In this document: piece by piece, positions 9,101-19,436 of the stretch
Layout of the letters: each line of letters begins with the position of its first letter
How positions within the stretch are numbered: the stretch's first letter is position 1
Origin: Lachancea mirantina
Taxonomy: Eukaryota; Ascomycota; Saccharomycetes; Saccharomycetales; Saccharomycetaceae
NCBI GenBank assembly: GCA_900074745.1
Contig: LT598469.1
Span: 1,116,001 to 1,180,000 of the forward strand
Direction: 5' to 3'
Length of the DNA: 64,000 nucleotides
Position numbers and translations under genes: made by a program
Notes under the pieces: model-generated
The model's database searches: none
Seen by the model: only the letters and a program-made list of their open reading frames with translations
Told to the model about the DNA's origin: nothing

Positions 9101-11212
9101 TCACCTTGAATGGTCTTTGTAAAAAACGCAACATCTTGTCCTTTTCATCCACGGGCTTTGAAGCAATTTGTCAATGCTGATGCGTCTATCGGGATGCCAC
9201 TGGAATATGTTGTACAGACAGGATTTTCTGTAGCGATTAATATCAGTAGAGACGTGCCTCATCTCTTCAAAAACCGCGTACTCTTTTTTGGTTCTTATCT
9301 GCTCCACGAATGAGGCGTATACAGAATCTTTGTCAAGCAGTGGAACCTTCCATAAATAGTGGCCCAATACCATCGTACAATAAATGACACCACAGCTCCA
9401 ACAGTCAACCAGCCTGGGATCGTACTCGCGATTTTCGATGAATTCTTCAGGCGCCACATAAGGCTCGGAACCCACGGCACCTGTCTGAAAGTGAACCTGT
9501 TTTTCCCAAGCTGTTTGGAAAACACAGCTCGTTCCGAAATCGGCGATTTTAAGAATTCCGCCCGGTTGAAACAAGAGATTTTCTGGTTTTAAGTCGCAAT
9601 GTGCAATACCATGATCGTGCATATATTGGACTCCGTTAAGCAATTGCTTCATGAAGCAGTCCGTTTCTAGGGGATGGAGTCCTGACCCTGAACGTGAAGC
9701 GCGTGAAAGTAAACTGTAAAGGTCTCCCGAAGGGCAAAACTCGAGAACCTCAACAAATCCATCATTGGTTTGCATGAGGTCAAGCATCCTGAGAATATTA
9801 GGAGAGGGGCCCTCCTTGCTATTTTGTCCTCGACTCAGGGAGTGGCCTATTATGAATTCAGAGGTCAATCTCGTTCCAAACTTTTCTTTGGGTTCATCCC
9901 CCTTGGGCTTTAACTCCTTCACTGCGTAATATAATTTATTGCCAACTTTATAAGTCTCAGTAATGTCCCTCTCCTCTTCCGAAGGGGCTATCATTTTACA
10001 AACGACTTTCACGGTACCGTATGCACCGTGGCCTATAACACCAATGGATTTACCATACTTCTCACATAGCGTATAGGTTTTTTTTGCCATGACTTCTGCA
10101 TTACCTGAGGTCACAGGCGTAGCACTCTTAGCAGACGTGTCATGAATTCTCTTCGACAGCTTGTTTATTAATTTCAGCTCCTCAACACCAATTGCGGCCT
10201 CTGGATTAACGGGCGTCGGAATATCTTTACCAGCTTGGGCATCATCCTTGTCATCATTCTCATCGCCTAACTCTTCATCCCATATGCGACTTAATCGTTT
10301 GTGAAACTCGTATCTGCTGCGAGGTAGCAAAGACAGAGCACTTTCCAAGTTCTCTCCGTCCTTGTGACTCTTGAAAAAACCAGATAAAGAGAACCCCGGT
10401 TTGCCCTTGTGCCCATCTTCTTGGCTATCGTGTACAAGCGGCGTCACTTTCAAAGTATGTTCGTGATGGCCGTCTTCATATAGTTGAAAAGTTTCCGTAT
10501 TGACAACAAGTTTCGAGTGTCTCTCAGAATGTTGGGTTAAGTTGGAGGCACTGAACGTTGGAGAGCGACTCCTATATCTCGAATTCAGAGACATGGAGCG
10601 TGATCGATAGTCTTGCCGAGAAAACGAGCCCTTGCGTTGCAAACTTTGCGATCGCCGAACCTCACGGGGATCTTTGCACAACTCCTCATCTATGGTATTC
10701 TCGCGGCGGCTGCTACTTTCATCTCCATCGCTATCGTCATCATTACCAGCATCAATGGGGATCGCCTTTCTGTTTCTCTTTTTAGCAGCCTCTTCGCCAC
10801 TCACTAAAGATTCTTGAGATGTCCCATTGCTGTTTTCCTTTGGGTTACGAGCCTGCCCGTGCGACGAAAGCGACAAGCCTGCAAATTCCGGTATTCCCGT
10901 ATGATTTTTAATGCTAGTGAAAGCACCAGTGTGTGTTTTAAGAGCATTCATTTTAGGTCTGTTTCCATCGCCGGCTCTGTTCTGCGCAGCTTCATGCCGT
11001 TTTCCACCAAGTTCCTGTTCTTTGCTCACAGCAAGCTTTTTCAACCTATCGCTGTTCTTCCCTGCTCCATTCGTTGCATCGGTTGGACCACCTGTCTTCC
11101 TGGTTGGCGACCCTGGCTTAAACAGACCTTTAATCGACTGAGAGAACGATCTTGAGCGCTTTAACTCATTATCTACCTCAGGTTTTTCCTCTTCGGAAAT
11201 GATTTGCGGCAT
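9101..11212 (-). CDS. HAL5: Hal5/Kkq8-family protein kinase (single pre-duplication copy)
   Basis: 703 residues. A long serine-rich, basic N-terminal region (about 1-380) precedes a kinase domain with GVIGHGAYGTVKVV near 392, the lysine in YAVKELK, HCDLKPENLL near 537 and DFGTSCV near 557. HCD in place of HRD is typical of the fungal NPR/HAL5 kinase family. In S. cerevisiae the related Hal4/Hal5 kinases stabilise the Trk1/Trk2 potassium transporters and nutrient permeases at the plasma membrane. By position this is the shared ancestor of HAL5 (YJL165C) and KKQ8 (YKL168C), so the symbol is a family label. Many SRS/RSRS stretches in the N-terminal region suggest heavy phosphorylation (inference). 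Confidence 0.9.
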   Translation of the reverse strand: MPQIISEEEKPEVDNELKRSRSFSQSIKGLFKPGSPTRKTGGPTDATNGAGKNSDRLKKLAVSKEQELGGKRHEAAQNRAGDGNRPKMNALKTHTGAFTSIKNHTGIPEFAGLSLSSHGQARNPKENSNGTSQESLVSGEEAAKKRNRKAIPIDAGNDDDSDGDESSSRRENTIDEELCKDPREVRRSQSLQRKGSFSRQDYRSRSMSLNSRYRSRSPTFSASNLTQHSERHSKLVVNTETFQLYEDGHHEHTLKVTPLVHDSQEDGHKGKPGFSLSGFFKSHKDGENLESALSLLPRSRYEFHKRLSRIWDEELGDENDDKDDAQAGKDIPTPVNPEAAIGVEELKLINKLSKRIHDTSAKSATPVTSGNAEVMAKKTYTLCEKYGKSIGVIGHGAYGTVKVVCKMIAPSEEERDITETYKVGNKLYYAVKELKPKGDEPKEKFGTRLTSEFIIGHSLSRGQNSKEGPSPNILRMLDLMQTNDGFVEVLEFCPSGDLYSLLSRASRSGSGLHPLETDCFMKQLLNGVQYMHDHGIAHCDLKPENLLFQPGGILKIADFGTSCVFQTAWEKQVHFQTGAVGSEPYVAPEEFIENREYDPRLVDCWSCGVIYCTMVLGHYLWKVPLLDKDSVYASFVEQIRTKKEYAVFEEMRHVSTDINRYRKSCLYNIFQWHPDRRISIDKLLQSPWMKRTRCCVFYKDHSR

Positions 11213-11668
11213 TCCCCAGCTATTGGGAAGCTAGATTCAAGGTAATGATTAGTGTGATGATCAGGAATGCTGTCCTGCTATCTGCTGCTTTCCAATATTT
11301 TAGGTAGGTTGAATCAAGCTTTTATTAGCTCTCATGCTAATGACCCTATCATATTGTACGGCTCTGACATTCATATACCCCGTTAATATAAGGGCGATCT
11401 TCGTCACTGTTATCGGAAATAAACTCCAACAAAACCCTAACTAAATCCAAAGAGAGTTATACAATTGATTAATTTTGCTCGCTTGAGTTTTGTTTGTAAT
11501 GGTTTAATAATCTACGTTGCTGGATCTTCCACTCTTGAAGAAGTTGTTCCCTCACCCTGAGCGGACTATTACATTCTATCCGAGTTGACAGATGCCAATT
11601 CCGAACTGTAAGACATTAGAAAACAGAAATGAGAGTTAAAGAATATGTAGATTAAATGGCACATGAGG
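11213..11668. other. intergenic, promoter of HAL5-type kinase
   Basis: 456 bp between the 3' end of the LrgB-like gene and the start of the kinase gene, both on the minus strand. No open frame of interest and no RNA gene seen. Confidence 0.45.
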
Positions 11669-13519
11669 CTATAGTTGTACCAAACTTTGCACAAATATCT
11701 TGATCTTGTCGACTGCAGAGAGAATAACCATAAAAGCTCCGAATAGAACAAAGGACAAAGTGCTAATTGCCGCAGCTCTGCGATCGACTCCCAAAAGATA
11801 GGCTGTAGCTATGGCACCGCAGTTGCAGCCTAGCGTGAGGCCTCTCGTAACGTAATCACTTTCTGGAATTCTCATCAAGTCAAGTAACGAACCTCCTGTA
11901 AGAACGCCGACAATGCCACTCACGACTGTAGTGACGGCCATGATGGTCACGGAGCCATTCAGGTTTTCTATGGTGGGCGTTCCCAGCGCCAGAGTGATGC
12001 TTCGACCGGTGAATCCTATGGCCATTTCCTTGGAGATGCCGATGTGGTAACAAATGAGGGGATACAGTATAAGAGACGCAGCGCATAGCAGAAATATTGG
12101 TGGCAGCATGCTGAGGCAATGTTTTCGTAGGTCGTGTCTGTAAGTGTACATCGGCATGGAGAGGCCGACAATGGCAACGTCCATGCAACTCGTAAACACA
12201 TCACCGGCACCAGGCCACTCGTGGCCTCCATAAGAACTACTGTCAAACAATTTTAGATAGGTTCTCCCGGTCTTGTAGTCCCTAAGTTCGGATGGAAAAT
12301 ACGATATTTTCTGGTGTTTTATCATGACAGATATCAGTAAAACCAGCCAAGTTAACGCAACCGAGCATATGACGGGATGAAGAAACTTTTTGTATTTGGG
12401 ATTTGGTACCAACGGCGCACTCACAATGAACATGAATGTTATAATTGCAGTGAAAAGCTGAAACGGCATGACGTACCAAGAAAAATAGTAGCTGAAAATG
12501 GACGCCACGAACCCTAATCCATACAAGACATGATGCAAATGATTGTACCACATGTTTATACTAAATAGGTGATCGATGTGGCTTGAGACCTGTCTTGTAA
12601 TCGCGCGTTGGCATATGACGGGGCTGGCTTGCTCGTCGCTTGTAACGGTAGTTGATGGTTTGCCGCCGAACAACGAGCGCTGTGGAACACGCAGTTTGCT
12701 GGGGCGCAAGAGCGGAGATTCGATCATCTCGAAGTCTGAACCTATGTGTTGTTCGGGCAAGCCCTCCATAGCATCTGCCTCTTCTTTCATTTTCGCTTGT
12801 TCGTGACATTGGACTATACCTTCGTTGCTTGCAATATCTGAAAGAGCCGTGAAACCCTGGTCCGCTCGAGATCTAACACTTGATTGTCTATCAGAATCTG
12901 TTTCCGAGGACTCGGTCGAAATGTTTGAATCCGCTGAACCTCGCCTTTGATATATGCAGGATGTTCTGCGCTTGGGTGCAAAACTAGATCCCATCTCCAT
13001 TCCATTTTCTAGCTCTTCCTGACGCACGAAAATGCTCAGGAATTTTCGCCCACCAAACACTTTTTGGCATAGAACCGTGAAGTAACCTAGAAAAATGAAA
13101 GTCGCAAGATATCCCAGCACGAACACAGCAACAATCAGCATGGCCTCGCGCAATGAAATCCATTGACTGAGAATCAGAGTTACGAATGCTGGCGTGAAGA
13201 AGAGATTCATCCACCGCAGACTCCAACTAAGGGGAACATCGATAATTTTGACATACCATTCCGCATAGCTTCTGCGCCACCACGACAGTAGACACATAAT
13301 CATAAGGTTAACCAACATGACTGCAACACTTGCTGGAAATACAATTTTAATGACATTTTTGATTAGTCTGTCGACTCCATAGAGGATACAGAGCGTCAGT
13401 AAAACGCCAATAGGAACGAACAAATAGGTTTTGACGAGCTCTTTCCTGTGAATACGAACGAATTCCTTGAAGATCAACCAGTGTCTAGTCCCGCTGCCAC
13501 TTTTGACCACATCATTCAT
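11669..13519 (-). CDS. LrgB-family multi-pass membrane protein (LrgA-LrgB-like fusion)
   Basis: 616 residues. The N-terminal 150 or so contain several hydrophobic segments, followed by a polar serine-rich linker (about 155-325) and then a second set of membrane helices. The last 220 residues match the LrgB family: a glycine/threonine-rich motif around GFTGRSITLALGTPTIENL, then GIVGVLTGGSLLDLMRI and RGLTLGCNCGAIATAYLLG. Bacterial LrgB works with LrgA. In plants the two are fused in the plastid glycolate/glycerate carrier PLGG1, and the two-part layout here resembles that fusion. Homologues occur in many fungi, but I know of none in S. cerevisiae. Substrate and membrane are not predictable from sequence; the linker may be a phosphorylated cytosolic loop. 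Confidence 0.75.
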   Translation of the reverse strand: MNDVVKSGSGTRHWLIFKEFVRIHRKELVKTYLFVPIGVLLTLCILYGVDRLIKNVIKIVFPASVAVMLVNLMIMCLLSWWRRSYAEWYVKIIDVPLSWSLRWMNLFFTPAFVTLILSQWISLREAMLIVAVFVLGYLATFIFLGYFTVLCQKVFGGRKFLSIFVRQEELENGMEMGSSFAPKRRTSCIYQRRGSADSNISTESSETDSDRQSSVRSRADQGFTALSDIASNEGIVQCHEQAKMKEEADAMEGLPEQHIGSDFEMIESPLLRPSKLRVPQRSLFGGKPSTTVTSDEQASPVICQRAITRQVSSHIDHLFSINMWYNHLHHVLYGLGFVASIFSYYFSWYVMPFQLFTAIITFMFIVSAPLVPNPKYKKFLHPVICSVALTWLVLLISVMIKHQKISYFPSELRDYKTGRTYLKLFDSSSYGGHEWPGAGDVFTSCMDVAIVGLSMPMYTYRHDLRKHCLSMLPPIFLLCAASLILYPLICYHIGISKEMAIGFTGRSITLALGTPTIENLNGSVTIMAVTTVVSGIVGVLTGGSLLDLMRIPESDYVTRGLTLGCNCGAIATAYLLGVDRRAAAISTLSFVLFGAFMVILSAVDKIKIFVQSLVQL

Positions 13520-13825
13520 TTCGAAGCTTGTGAGGTAGCGTGATCTTCAGTCTTCTTTCTGTAGAATTGTCTCTTCTCGGACTACAGAGACAATGCAATC
13601 GTAAGCGTCAAGGACACATCACTACAAACGTTACTGAGAATAGCCCTTACATCACTTCCGCAGATAGAAATTCGAAGCCAAGTTCCCCAGGGGTTGTAAT
13701 TGTAAGACGATCGCTGAATTTTATGCCGTGTTTAATTCCTGACGTAAATCGTTCGTTCGCGTTGAAATATCCGTGCAACGGACCGTATATACATGATAAA
13801 TATGACTAGCTCACTAACTAGAGCC
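13520..13825. other. intergenic between LrgB-like gene and MRP49
   Basis: 306 bp holding the promoter of the LrgB-like gene and the 3' end of MRP49. No recognised site. A stretch reads open on the plus strand but has no family resemblance. Confidence 0.4.
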
Positions 13826-14218
13826 TCAAACTTTGACTATTTCTTTTGAGGAGACTCTTTCGTGGTTCACCTTGGCCAGAAGCTCATCCATTATGCTTTC
13901 TTTGTCTTTATCGCGCATGTCAAGGGTCTCGACAACACTGCCAGTCGGAGACAAAATTTCGAGCTTGCACGGCACCATAACGTCCTTCTTGTCATTCTTC
14001 ACTCTTGAAATATTTATTTTGAGTTCAGGATTGTAAAATTGCAGAGTTGGTAGATACTCATGCCAAAACTTCCTCGCGCCCATATGGCCGTTGTGGTTCT
14101 GCCATTGAAATGTAAGGTTCAAGGCGCCGTAACTTTCAGGGTTTAGCAAGATCTGGGGCTTGATAGTGGTAGAAGATATCTTATTCAAGAACTTCAGTTG
14201 CCTAACAACGCGCGACAT
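13826..14218 (-). CDS. MRP49: mitochondrial ribosomal protein Mrp49
   Basis: 130 residues (S. cerevisiae Mrp49, YKL167C: 137). The conserved centre reads NHNGHMGARKFWHEYLPTLQFYNP, close to the S. cerevisiae segment with HGHMGAKMFWYECLPSIKFYNP. The family (thioredoxin-like L51/S25/CI-B8 fold) is a mitochondrial large-subunit component. The basic N-terminus MSRVVRQLKFLNKIS can act as an import signal. It sits next to tRNA-Arg and the PKA gene, in the position expected from YKL168C-YKL167C-YKL166C. Confidence 0.92.
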   Translation of the reverse strand: MSRVVRQLKFLNKISSTTIKPQILLNPESYGALNLTFQWQNHNGHMGARKFWHEYLPTLQFYNPELKINISRVKNDKKDVMVPCKLEILSPTGSVVETLDMRDKDKESIMDELLAKVNHERVSSKEIVKV

Positions 14219-14376
14219 ACCGGTAAGGCTGATTGGACTTCCTTGATCTCTGAACTTATGATACTGTTAGTGTCATCCTTGGATGCTTAATATCGATTAT
14301 ATATTGGAAAATTTGATATCTCGAGGTCCCTACGTCAAGACTTGAACGGCTTTGCCTTCTAATATTTTCAAGTTTT

Positions 14377-14448
14377 GCTCGCGTGGCGTAATGGCAACGC
14401 GTCTGACTTCTAATCAGAAGATTGTGGGTTCGACCCCCACCGTGAGTG
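14377..14448 (+). tRNA. tRNA-Arg (anticodon UCU)
   Basis: 72-nt cloverleaf without intron. The acceptor stem GCTCGCG pairs with CGTGAGT (two G-U pairs), with discriminator G. The anticodon stem TCTGA/TCAGA encloses loop CTTCTAA, giving anticodon TCT that reads AGA. The T arm contains GGGTTCGACCCCC. An 11-T pol III terminator (14449-14459) follows at once. The sequence is nearly the same as the S. cerevisiae tR(UCU). Confidence 0.98.
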
Positions 14449-15079
14449 TTTTTTTTTTTGAAAAATTGCCAGCCTTTTGGAGCATTTGACTGGCTTAAAC
14501 AGGGAGCCCTGTCCACAAGAGGCTTTAATTTAGCCTGACAAATAAATTAGATATGCGAGAAGTCTCTATATGTTAAATGTCACTAAGCCCCCAAAGCGCA
14601 CGCTTCTATTTTGAAGACTTTTTTAGCCTAGTTTTTGAACTTCCAGCGTGCCCTCCGGGAAAAAGTAAAATGATGTAGTTTCTATTATTTTATGCTAAAA
14701 GGATTCGAATGCTTGCAGAAATTTATATTAACTTGGCGGTCACATTGCCAAGGAAAACATGCGAAACCATTTCGACAAAGCTGATATTGGAAACCTCTCA
14801 AGAAAAAGGCGGCACGAAAGTTCAATCGAGCTTAACCATATTAAATCAAACGTGACCGTGGCCAACAATTATTTTGGTACACTAACTAGTGTTTCAACCA
14901 AAGATATGTGAAAAGTGGACGTGGAGCGCAGAAGTCGAGGACCGGAAGCTTCCTTTCGAAGCCAGCTTTGAAAATGCGTGCAACACACAATGAGAGTCGC
15001 TTTTTCGACTCGATTGCTGAGTTGCCATAGGTTGACCGATTGCAAATAGCCCCCTGCATTCTTCGATCTTCCAGGACGC
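14449..15079. other. intergenic between tRNA-Arg and PKA gene
   Basis: 631 bp. The first 11 bases are the T-run that ends the tRNA. The rest is AT-rich and contains the PKA 3' region; I see no gene, no LTR and no clear repeat. Confidence 0.45.
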
Positions 15080-16294
15080 CTAAAACTCCTTGAACAGGTC
15101 GTGATATTGATCGCGACCCTCCCCACCGTAACTAACGTCCTCTTCAGGGTATCTGTCGAATTGTGAAGTGTCGCCCTGGCCCGGTTGGATAGGAGGCTCA
15201 TACGGCGTCTCTATGTTTCGGCACAGTAGTTTTTCCCACACGACTTCGCTGAACCAAGGATGATTTTTAACATCCTCGCTGTCGTTTTGTAAATTTCCCA
15301 GGCGTTTACTGAGATCTCTCTGTATGAGTTTACCCAATAAGTCCTTCACGTCCTCATGAAAGAAAGAGGGGAACTGTAATTCGGCATTCAAAATGTTTTC
15401 GTAGGTCTTAATCGTATTTGAGTCGTAAAATGGTGTGTATCCTGCCAGCATTTCGTAGATCAAGATGCCAAAACTCCACCAGTCCACGGATTTGTTATAA
15501 GGCTTTGTGCTGACGACTTCAGGCGCGATGTAGTCAGGTGTCCCACAGAGCGTGTAAGTAACGTCTGGGACGTATTTGGCGAACCCGAAATCAGTCAGTT
15601 TTATGTGCCCATTTTTGTCAAGTAACACGTTCTCTGGTTTCAAGTCCCGATATATTATGTCTTTCGAATGCAGATACTCCAAAGCTAGACACACCTCCGC
15701 GGCGTAGAACTTAGCAACGGGGTTGGGAAACCGTTGCGATTTCCGCAGAAGCGAGAACAACTCACCACCCTCGATGTAATCCATGATCATGAATATTTGC
15801 TCTGCGTCCTGAAAAGTGCCCCACATTCTTATGATGAATGGATGCGCAACCAGCGACAACATGCGTCGTTCGTCGTTTGTGTGCTCGACCTGCTTCAGCT
15901 TAACGATTATGCGTTTTTTTAACACTTTCATCGCGTAGAAGCGCCCGTTGTGGTTCGACCTCACAAGATGCACGCGTCCAAACGACCCCGTTCCGAGCGT
16001 CCTTAAGATGTGAAAGTCTCCCAGTGAATATTTCCCTGACGTTGTACGACCCTGGAGATTCGAATGTTGGAGGGCCCCATGTTGTCCCAGCGAGCCATGC
16101 AGCTGTGATGGCGTCATTCTGGGCAGTTCTTGCATCTCAGTCTGGCCCGTCCCGTTGCTGTGACTGTTGCCGTTGCTGTTTGCGAGGCCCACGTCTCGGC
16201 TGTGATCCGAGCCTTCATTCGTGTTCATCTCACTTCTTGCGTTGCCGAAATCTAACTTCGTCACCCTATTGTTTCGCGTCGGATCTACGTACAT
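15080..16294 (-). CDS. TPK1: cAMP-dependent protein kinase catalytic subunit
   Basis: 404 residues, the size of S. cerevisiae Tpk1 (397) and Tpk3 (398). All kinase landmarks are intact: [12 protein letters not shown] glycine loop, YAMKVLKK lysine, [11 protein letters not shown] catalytic loop, DFGFAKYV metal loop and [14 protein letters not shown], whose threonine is the activation-loop phosphorylation site. The C-terminus ends in DLFKEF, the hydrophobic tail of AGC kinases. The N-terminal 85 residues are polar and variable, starting MYVDP as in Tpk3. Position between MRP49 and the YJL163C homologue makes it the single ancestor of TPK1 (YJL164C) and TPK3 (YKL166C); it would be held inactive by Bcy1 until cAMP rises. 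Confidence 0.96.
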   Translation of the reverse strand: MYVDPTRNNRVTKLDFGNARSEMNTNEGSDHSRDVGLANSNGNSHSNGTGQTEMQELPRMTPSQLHGSLGQHGALQHSNLQGRTTSGKYSLGDFHILRTLGTGSFGRVHLVRSNHNGRFYAMKVLKKRIIVKLKQVEHTNDERRMLSLVAHPFIIRMWGTFQDAEQIFMIMDYIEGGELFSLLRKSQRFPNPVAKFYAAEVCLALEYLHSKDIIYRDLKPENVLLDKNGHIKLTDFGFAKYVPDVTYTLCGTPDYIAPEVVSTKPYNKSVDWWSFGILIYEMLAGYTPFYDSNTIKTYENILNAELQFPSFFHEDVKDLLGKLIQRDLSKRLGNLQNDSEDVKNHPWFSEVVWEKLLCRNIETPYEPPIQPGQGDTSQFDRYPEEDVSYGGEGRDQYHDLFKEF

Positions 16295-16877
16295 CCAGTA
16301 AAACCGTCAAACCTTCCCCCGTAAAGGTTTCGTCAGTTTTTATATTTTCCTCGGTGTCGACTAATCTCTTCCGATTGTCACCCTATTCAACGACTCTTGG
16401 TACCCACCAAAGTCGCTCACTAGTCACCCAAACTGCAAAATTATCAGTTTTGATATTTGAATATGAAAACAATATCACGAATTGCCTCCTAAATTGAGGA
16501 AATGAAAGGAACGAAAGTGAACTTCCACTTACTTTACCTTGCCAGACACAAGGTTCCGTATGAGTGGAATTAATATCTAAATTTTTCTCAGTGCAAGCCT
16601 AGTGCCGATTTTCGTTATTGCTTACAGTGGCATATGTTTTTTTCAGACTGAAAATCCTTTCTTTTTCCCCACTTGTTTTCCTTGAAGTGAGTCTCAAATG
16701 GGTATTTCGTGAAAGAGTACAATGAAGTATCACGTGGTTGGTTCTACATTTTCGATTATAGGAAACATTAATGCTTACCTAAGAAAAGCTTTGGATATCG
16801 CCGTACTCATAAAGGACATATTTACAACTAACTATAGAATAATGAAATTGGTGATTGGACTCAGCAATGGGCCCTTC
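16295..16877. other. intergenic, PKA promoter region
   Basis: 583 bp between the 3' end of the transporter gene and the PKA start. No recognised motif or RNA gene. Confidence 0.45.
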
Positions 16878-18689
16878 TCATGCGGTTGCGGAGGGCCTGG
16901 GCTGTCTCAGACTTTTGGCCGTAGACGGCCTTCTGTCTGAAGAGATGTCGAGGGTGGCCGGCGTCGCGGACACCTCAGAGGGACGACGAAGAAGTGCAGT
17001 ATCGTGCACTACTCTGAGGCAGAAGCAGAGGCCGAAACACGCTGCAGACATCACCAAGGGTACAAGAAGAAACAGCTTCGGATTGGTAGTGACTGTTCTT
17101 GAATAGATTGACAACAGGAGCGGAGGGAAAATGAGGCTCGATAAATTGCGGATTAGCGCTATGGCACCAAAAACTTGTCCCAAGGACGACGGCGAACAGT
17201 ACTTAATGATCGCGGCCTGGATCGTGGGCGATAAAAGTGCGCTTAGATTTTGGCAAAATGCAAACAGGTAAATGGCGAATTCTTGAGACCCCATGAACAC
17301 AGAGAACACAGAGAGAACCACGAAAAAGGAAGATATTCTGAGTACTGTGAGGTCTATAAAATCAACTGATTTGTCCAGTACTGTGTGCCTCTTTTTCAAC
17401 CAGTGCAGGACAAGTGGTCCCGGTATAAGCAGAATGGCGGCTTTACCGAATCCGACGAAGGAAATGAAATTTCCAAGCTTTACCGAATCCCAATTGTACA
17501 AATAGGTCGCTAGCAAAATCAAGGGGTTCATCATGCCCGAGGAGGCGACGACAAAGAAAATGTCCATCACTAAGAGAGTTATAACCGTGAATCTAGGAAT
17601 TAATGATCCCTTGGCGGAAGGAGGTAGCCAAACTTTTTTGAGAGGCGAAAGGAGGTCCAAAAACTGCATCAACCGATACCGGCCCTCATTTCTGGCAGAC
17701 GAGGTACTGTGACTTGATCTCATACTTTCGAAACTCTGCTTTCTCTTTCTGAAATCGTGCTGCGATTTTTCCAAAGCGTTCACATGTCTAGGCTCCGTCA
17801 TCATCGTGATGTTGACTACAAGGCAACTTATCATAAGAACGGCAGCGGTATAGAAGGGCGTAAATGGTGTCTTGAATACTTTTGTTGCAAGCGAACCCAA
17901 AATTGGGCCGAGGCCAAATGAAGCATATAGACAGCTCATAAGAATGCTGATAGCAGCAGTCCTTTCACCGGGCTCTGTGACATCCGAGATATAACTATTC
18001 CCGTTTGCGACCAGCGCTAGTAGATTGCCCCCCAAGGCGCCCGTACAGTTGGCCATTGTCATAGCAGTTCTCGAATACGGAGTGCTGGGAAGCACCGTGT
18101 ATAGGGTGAACAACGTCGCCAGTAGCCTTACCACGGTAAGATAACGGAAGACGAAAAGTCTTCCGAACCTGTCCGAAAGTTCGCCCAGTTTCCCGGAAAC
18201 GAGAGTTCCACAGACGCCAGAGATTACCAAAACCAATGCTGTAATCTCAGAGAAAATTTTCTGAGCCTGCCCCGAATCGCAGTGCTTCGAGCCATCGATA
18301 TCCGTTATTGGGGCCGCGTTTTCGCACACTTTCCGCAAGGAAAGCACGATTATCGGCGACATAATCATCGTTTCTGCACATGAGATAATTGTAAGCATGC
18401 CACATACGACGGCAAGACCGGGTCTCCTTAACCAATGCAAGCTAGCATGTTTTTCTCTAGATTCCTGTAACCATCTCGATTGCTGATCTACTTCTCTGCT
18501 ATCCTGCCCCTCGTCCTCTTCTTCTATGACATTCCGAACAATACTAATGCCGGTTTGTTCAACAGCGTATTCAAGTCCTTCCGTGGTAGATTCGGTTAAA
18601 ATCAATGCCTCTTCGTCTCTTTTGCTGGGTGATTCCTGTTTCAGAGGCGTGCGCTCATCCATGCGATTAGAACTCGAACTTGGTGCCAT
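16878..18689 (-). CDS. major facilitator superfamily transporter (YJL163C-like)
   Basis: 603 residues from the ATG at 18689; the frame is open 48 bp further but only to a TTG. A polar acidic N-terminal tail of about 85 residues precedes twelve probable membrane helices. The first is LAVVCGMLTIISCAETMIMS, and an MFS loop motif (GKLGELSDRFGRLFVFR) lies between helices 2 and 3. A charged central loop (around residues 300-345) separates the two halves. Order TPK-this gene-MCD4/JJJ2 matches YJL163C, an uncharacterised S. cerevisiae membrane protein. Substrate unknown. The tail has several PS/TP sites and could be regulated by phosphorylation (inference). Confidence 0.82.
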   Translation of the reverse strand: MAPSSSSNRMDERTPLKQESPSKRDEEALILTESTTEGLEYAVEQTGISIVRNVIEEEDEGQDSREVDQQSRWLQESREKHASLHWLRRPGLAVVCGMLTIISCAETMIMSPIIVLSLRKVCENAAPITDIDGSKHCDSGQAQKIFSEITALVLVISGVCGTLVSGKLGELSDRFGRLFVFRYLTVVRLLATLFTLYTVLPSTPYSRTAMTMANCTGALGGNLLALVANGNSYISDVTEPGERTAAISILMSCLYASFGLGPILGSLATKVFKTPFTPFYTAAVLMISCLVVNITMMTEPRHVNALEKSQHDFRKRKQSFESMRSSHSTSSARNEGRYRLMQFLDLLSPLKKVWLPPSAKGSLIPRFTVITLLVMDIFFVVASSGMMNPLILLATYLYNWDSVKLGNFISFVGFGKAAILLIPGPLVLHWLKKRHTVLDKSVDFIDLTVLRISSFFVVLSVFSVFMGSQEFAIYLFAFCQNLSALLSPTIQAAIIKYCSPSSLGQVFGAIALIRNLSSLIFPPLLLSIYSRTVTTNPKLFLLVPLVMSAACFGLCFCLRVVHDTALLRRPSEVSATPATLDISSDRRPSTAKSLRQPRPSATA

Positions 18690-19436
18690 ATTCCCCTCAG
18701 ACTGATCAAAATCGTTCCCCCTCTCACAATCCGTCAACTTCTGGACTATTTTACCACTTGCTTTGTCTGCTTCACTTGCTTCTCTTGCTTCACTTTCTGT
18801 CAGGCTGATAAATGGAAACTACCCTACTTTCACGCTAGAAAGAAAGTAAAGAATAAAGGTTGCTGCAACTAGAAGTTGCATATTGCAGCCCTTTCTCAGG
18901 AGGGCTCCTGTATTTTACTGAACACCTTATCTCCGTCTGTGGCCCGGTAGGTAATTTGATCTCTCTCATCTTGCCGCTGTTTCTACTTATTCTGCTGGCA
19001 AATCAATAATTGATGTAAGCCCGTCGGGAGAGACTGGAACTTTACTTATTATTTAGATATTTAACTAATTAGATATTCTTCTACAAAGTTGTCCCTTAAA
19101 AGCTTGATAATGGTAAGCAAGGATCCAGTTAATTAGGCATGGTTTTGCCGAGAGCCGACTCACATCACAAGAAACTGTCACGCTCACTATTTGTTCGTGG
19201 CTTGAGGTTGAAACGTTCACGTGGTATGTCAAGTCTCAAGCCTACGAAAGGAAAACAAATGGAAAGGAACAATGCTATCGAATAGACAGAGGTTAGAAGC
19301 AGAGCTTATCCGTGCGTTAGTCGTAGAATACCTCCTAGTAAATATTTAGATGGAAGTTAGGTCGTAAGTGTGGTCGCACATCACGCACTAACAAAACGCT
19401 GCGGCGAAAAGGTTTTCCGCAATTTGTAGTGTCACT
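18690..19436. other. intergenic, transporter promoter and MCD4 3' region
   Basis: 747 bp upstream of the transporter gene and downstream of MCD4's neighbour spacing. AT-rich, no gene recognised. A short run of near-repeats (CTTGCTTC-type) lies at 18757-18800. Confidence 0.45.
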
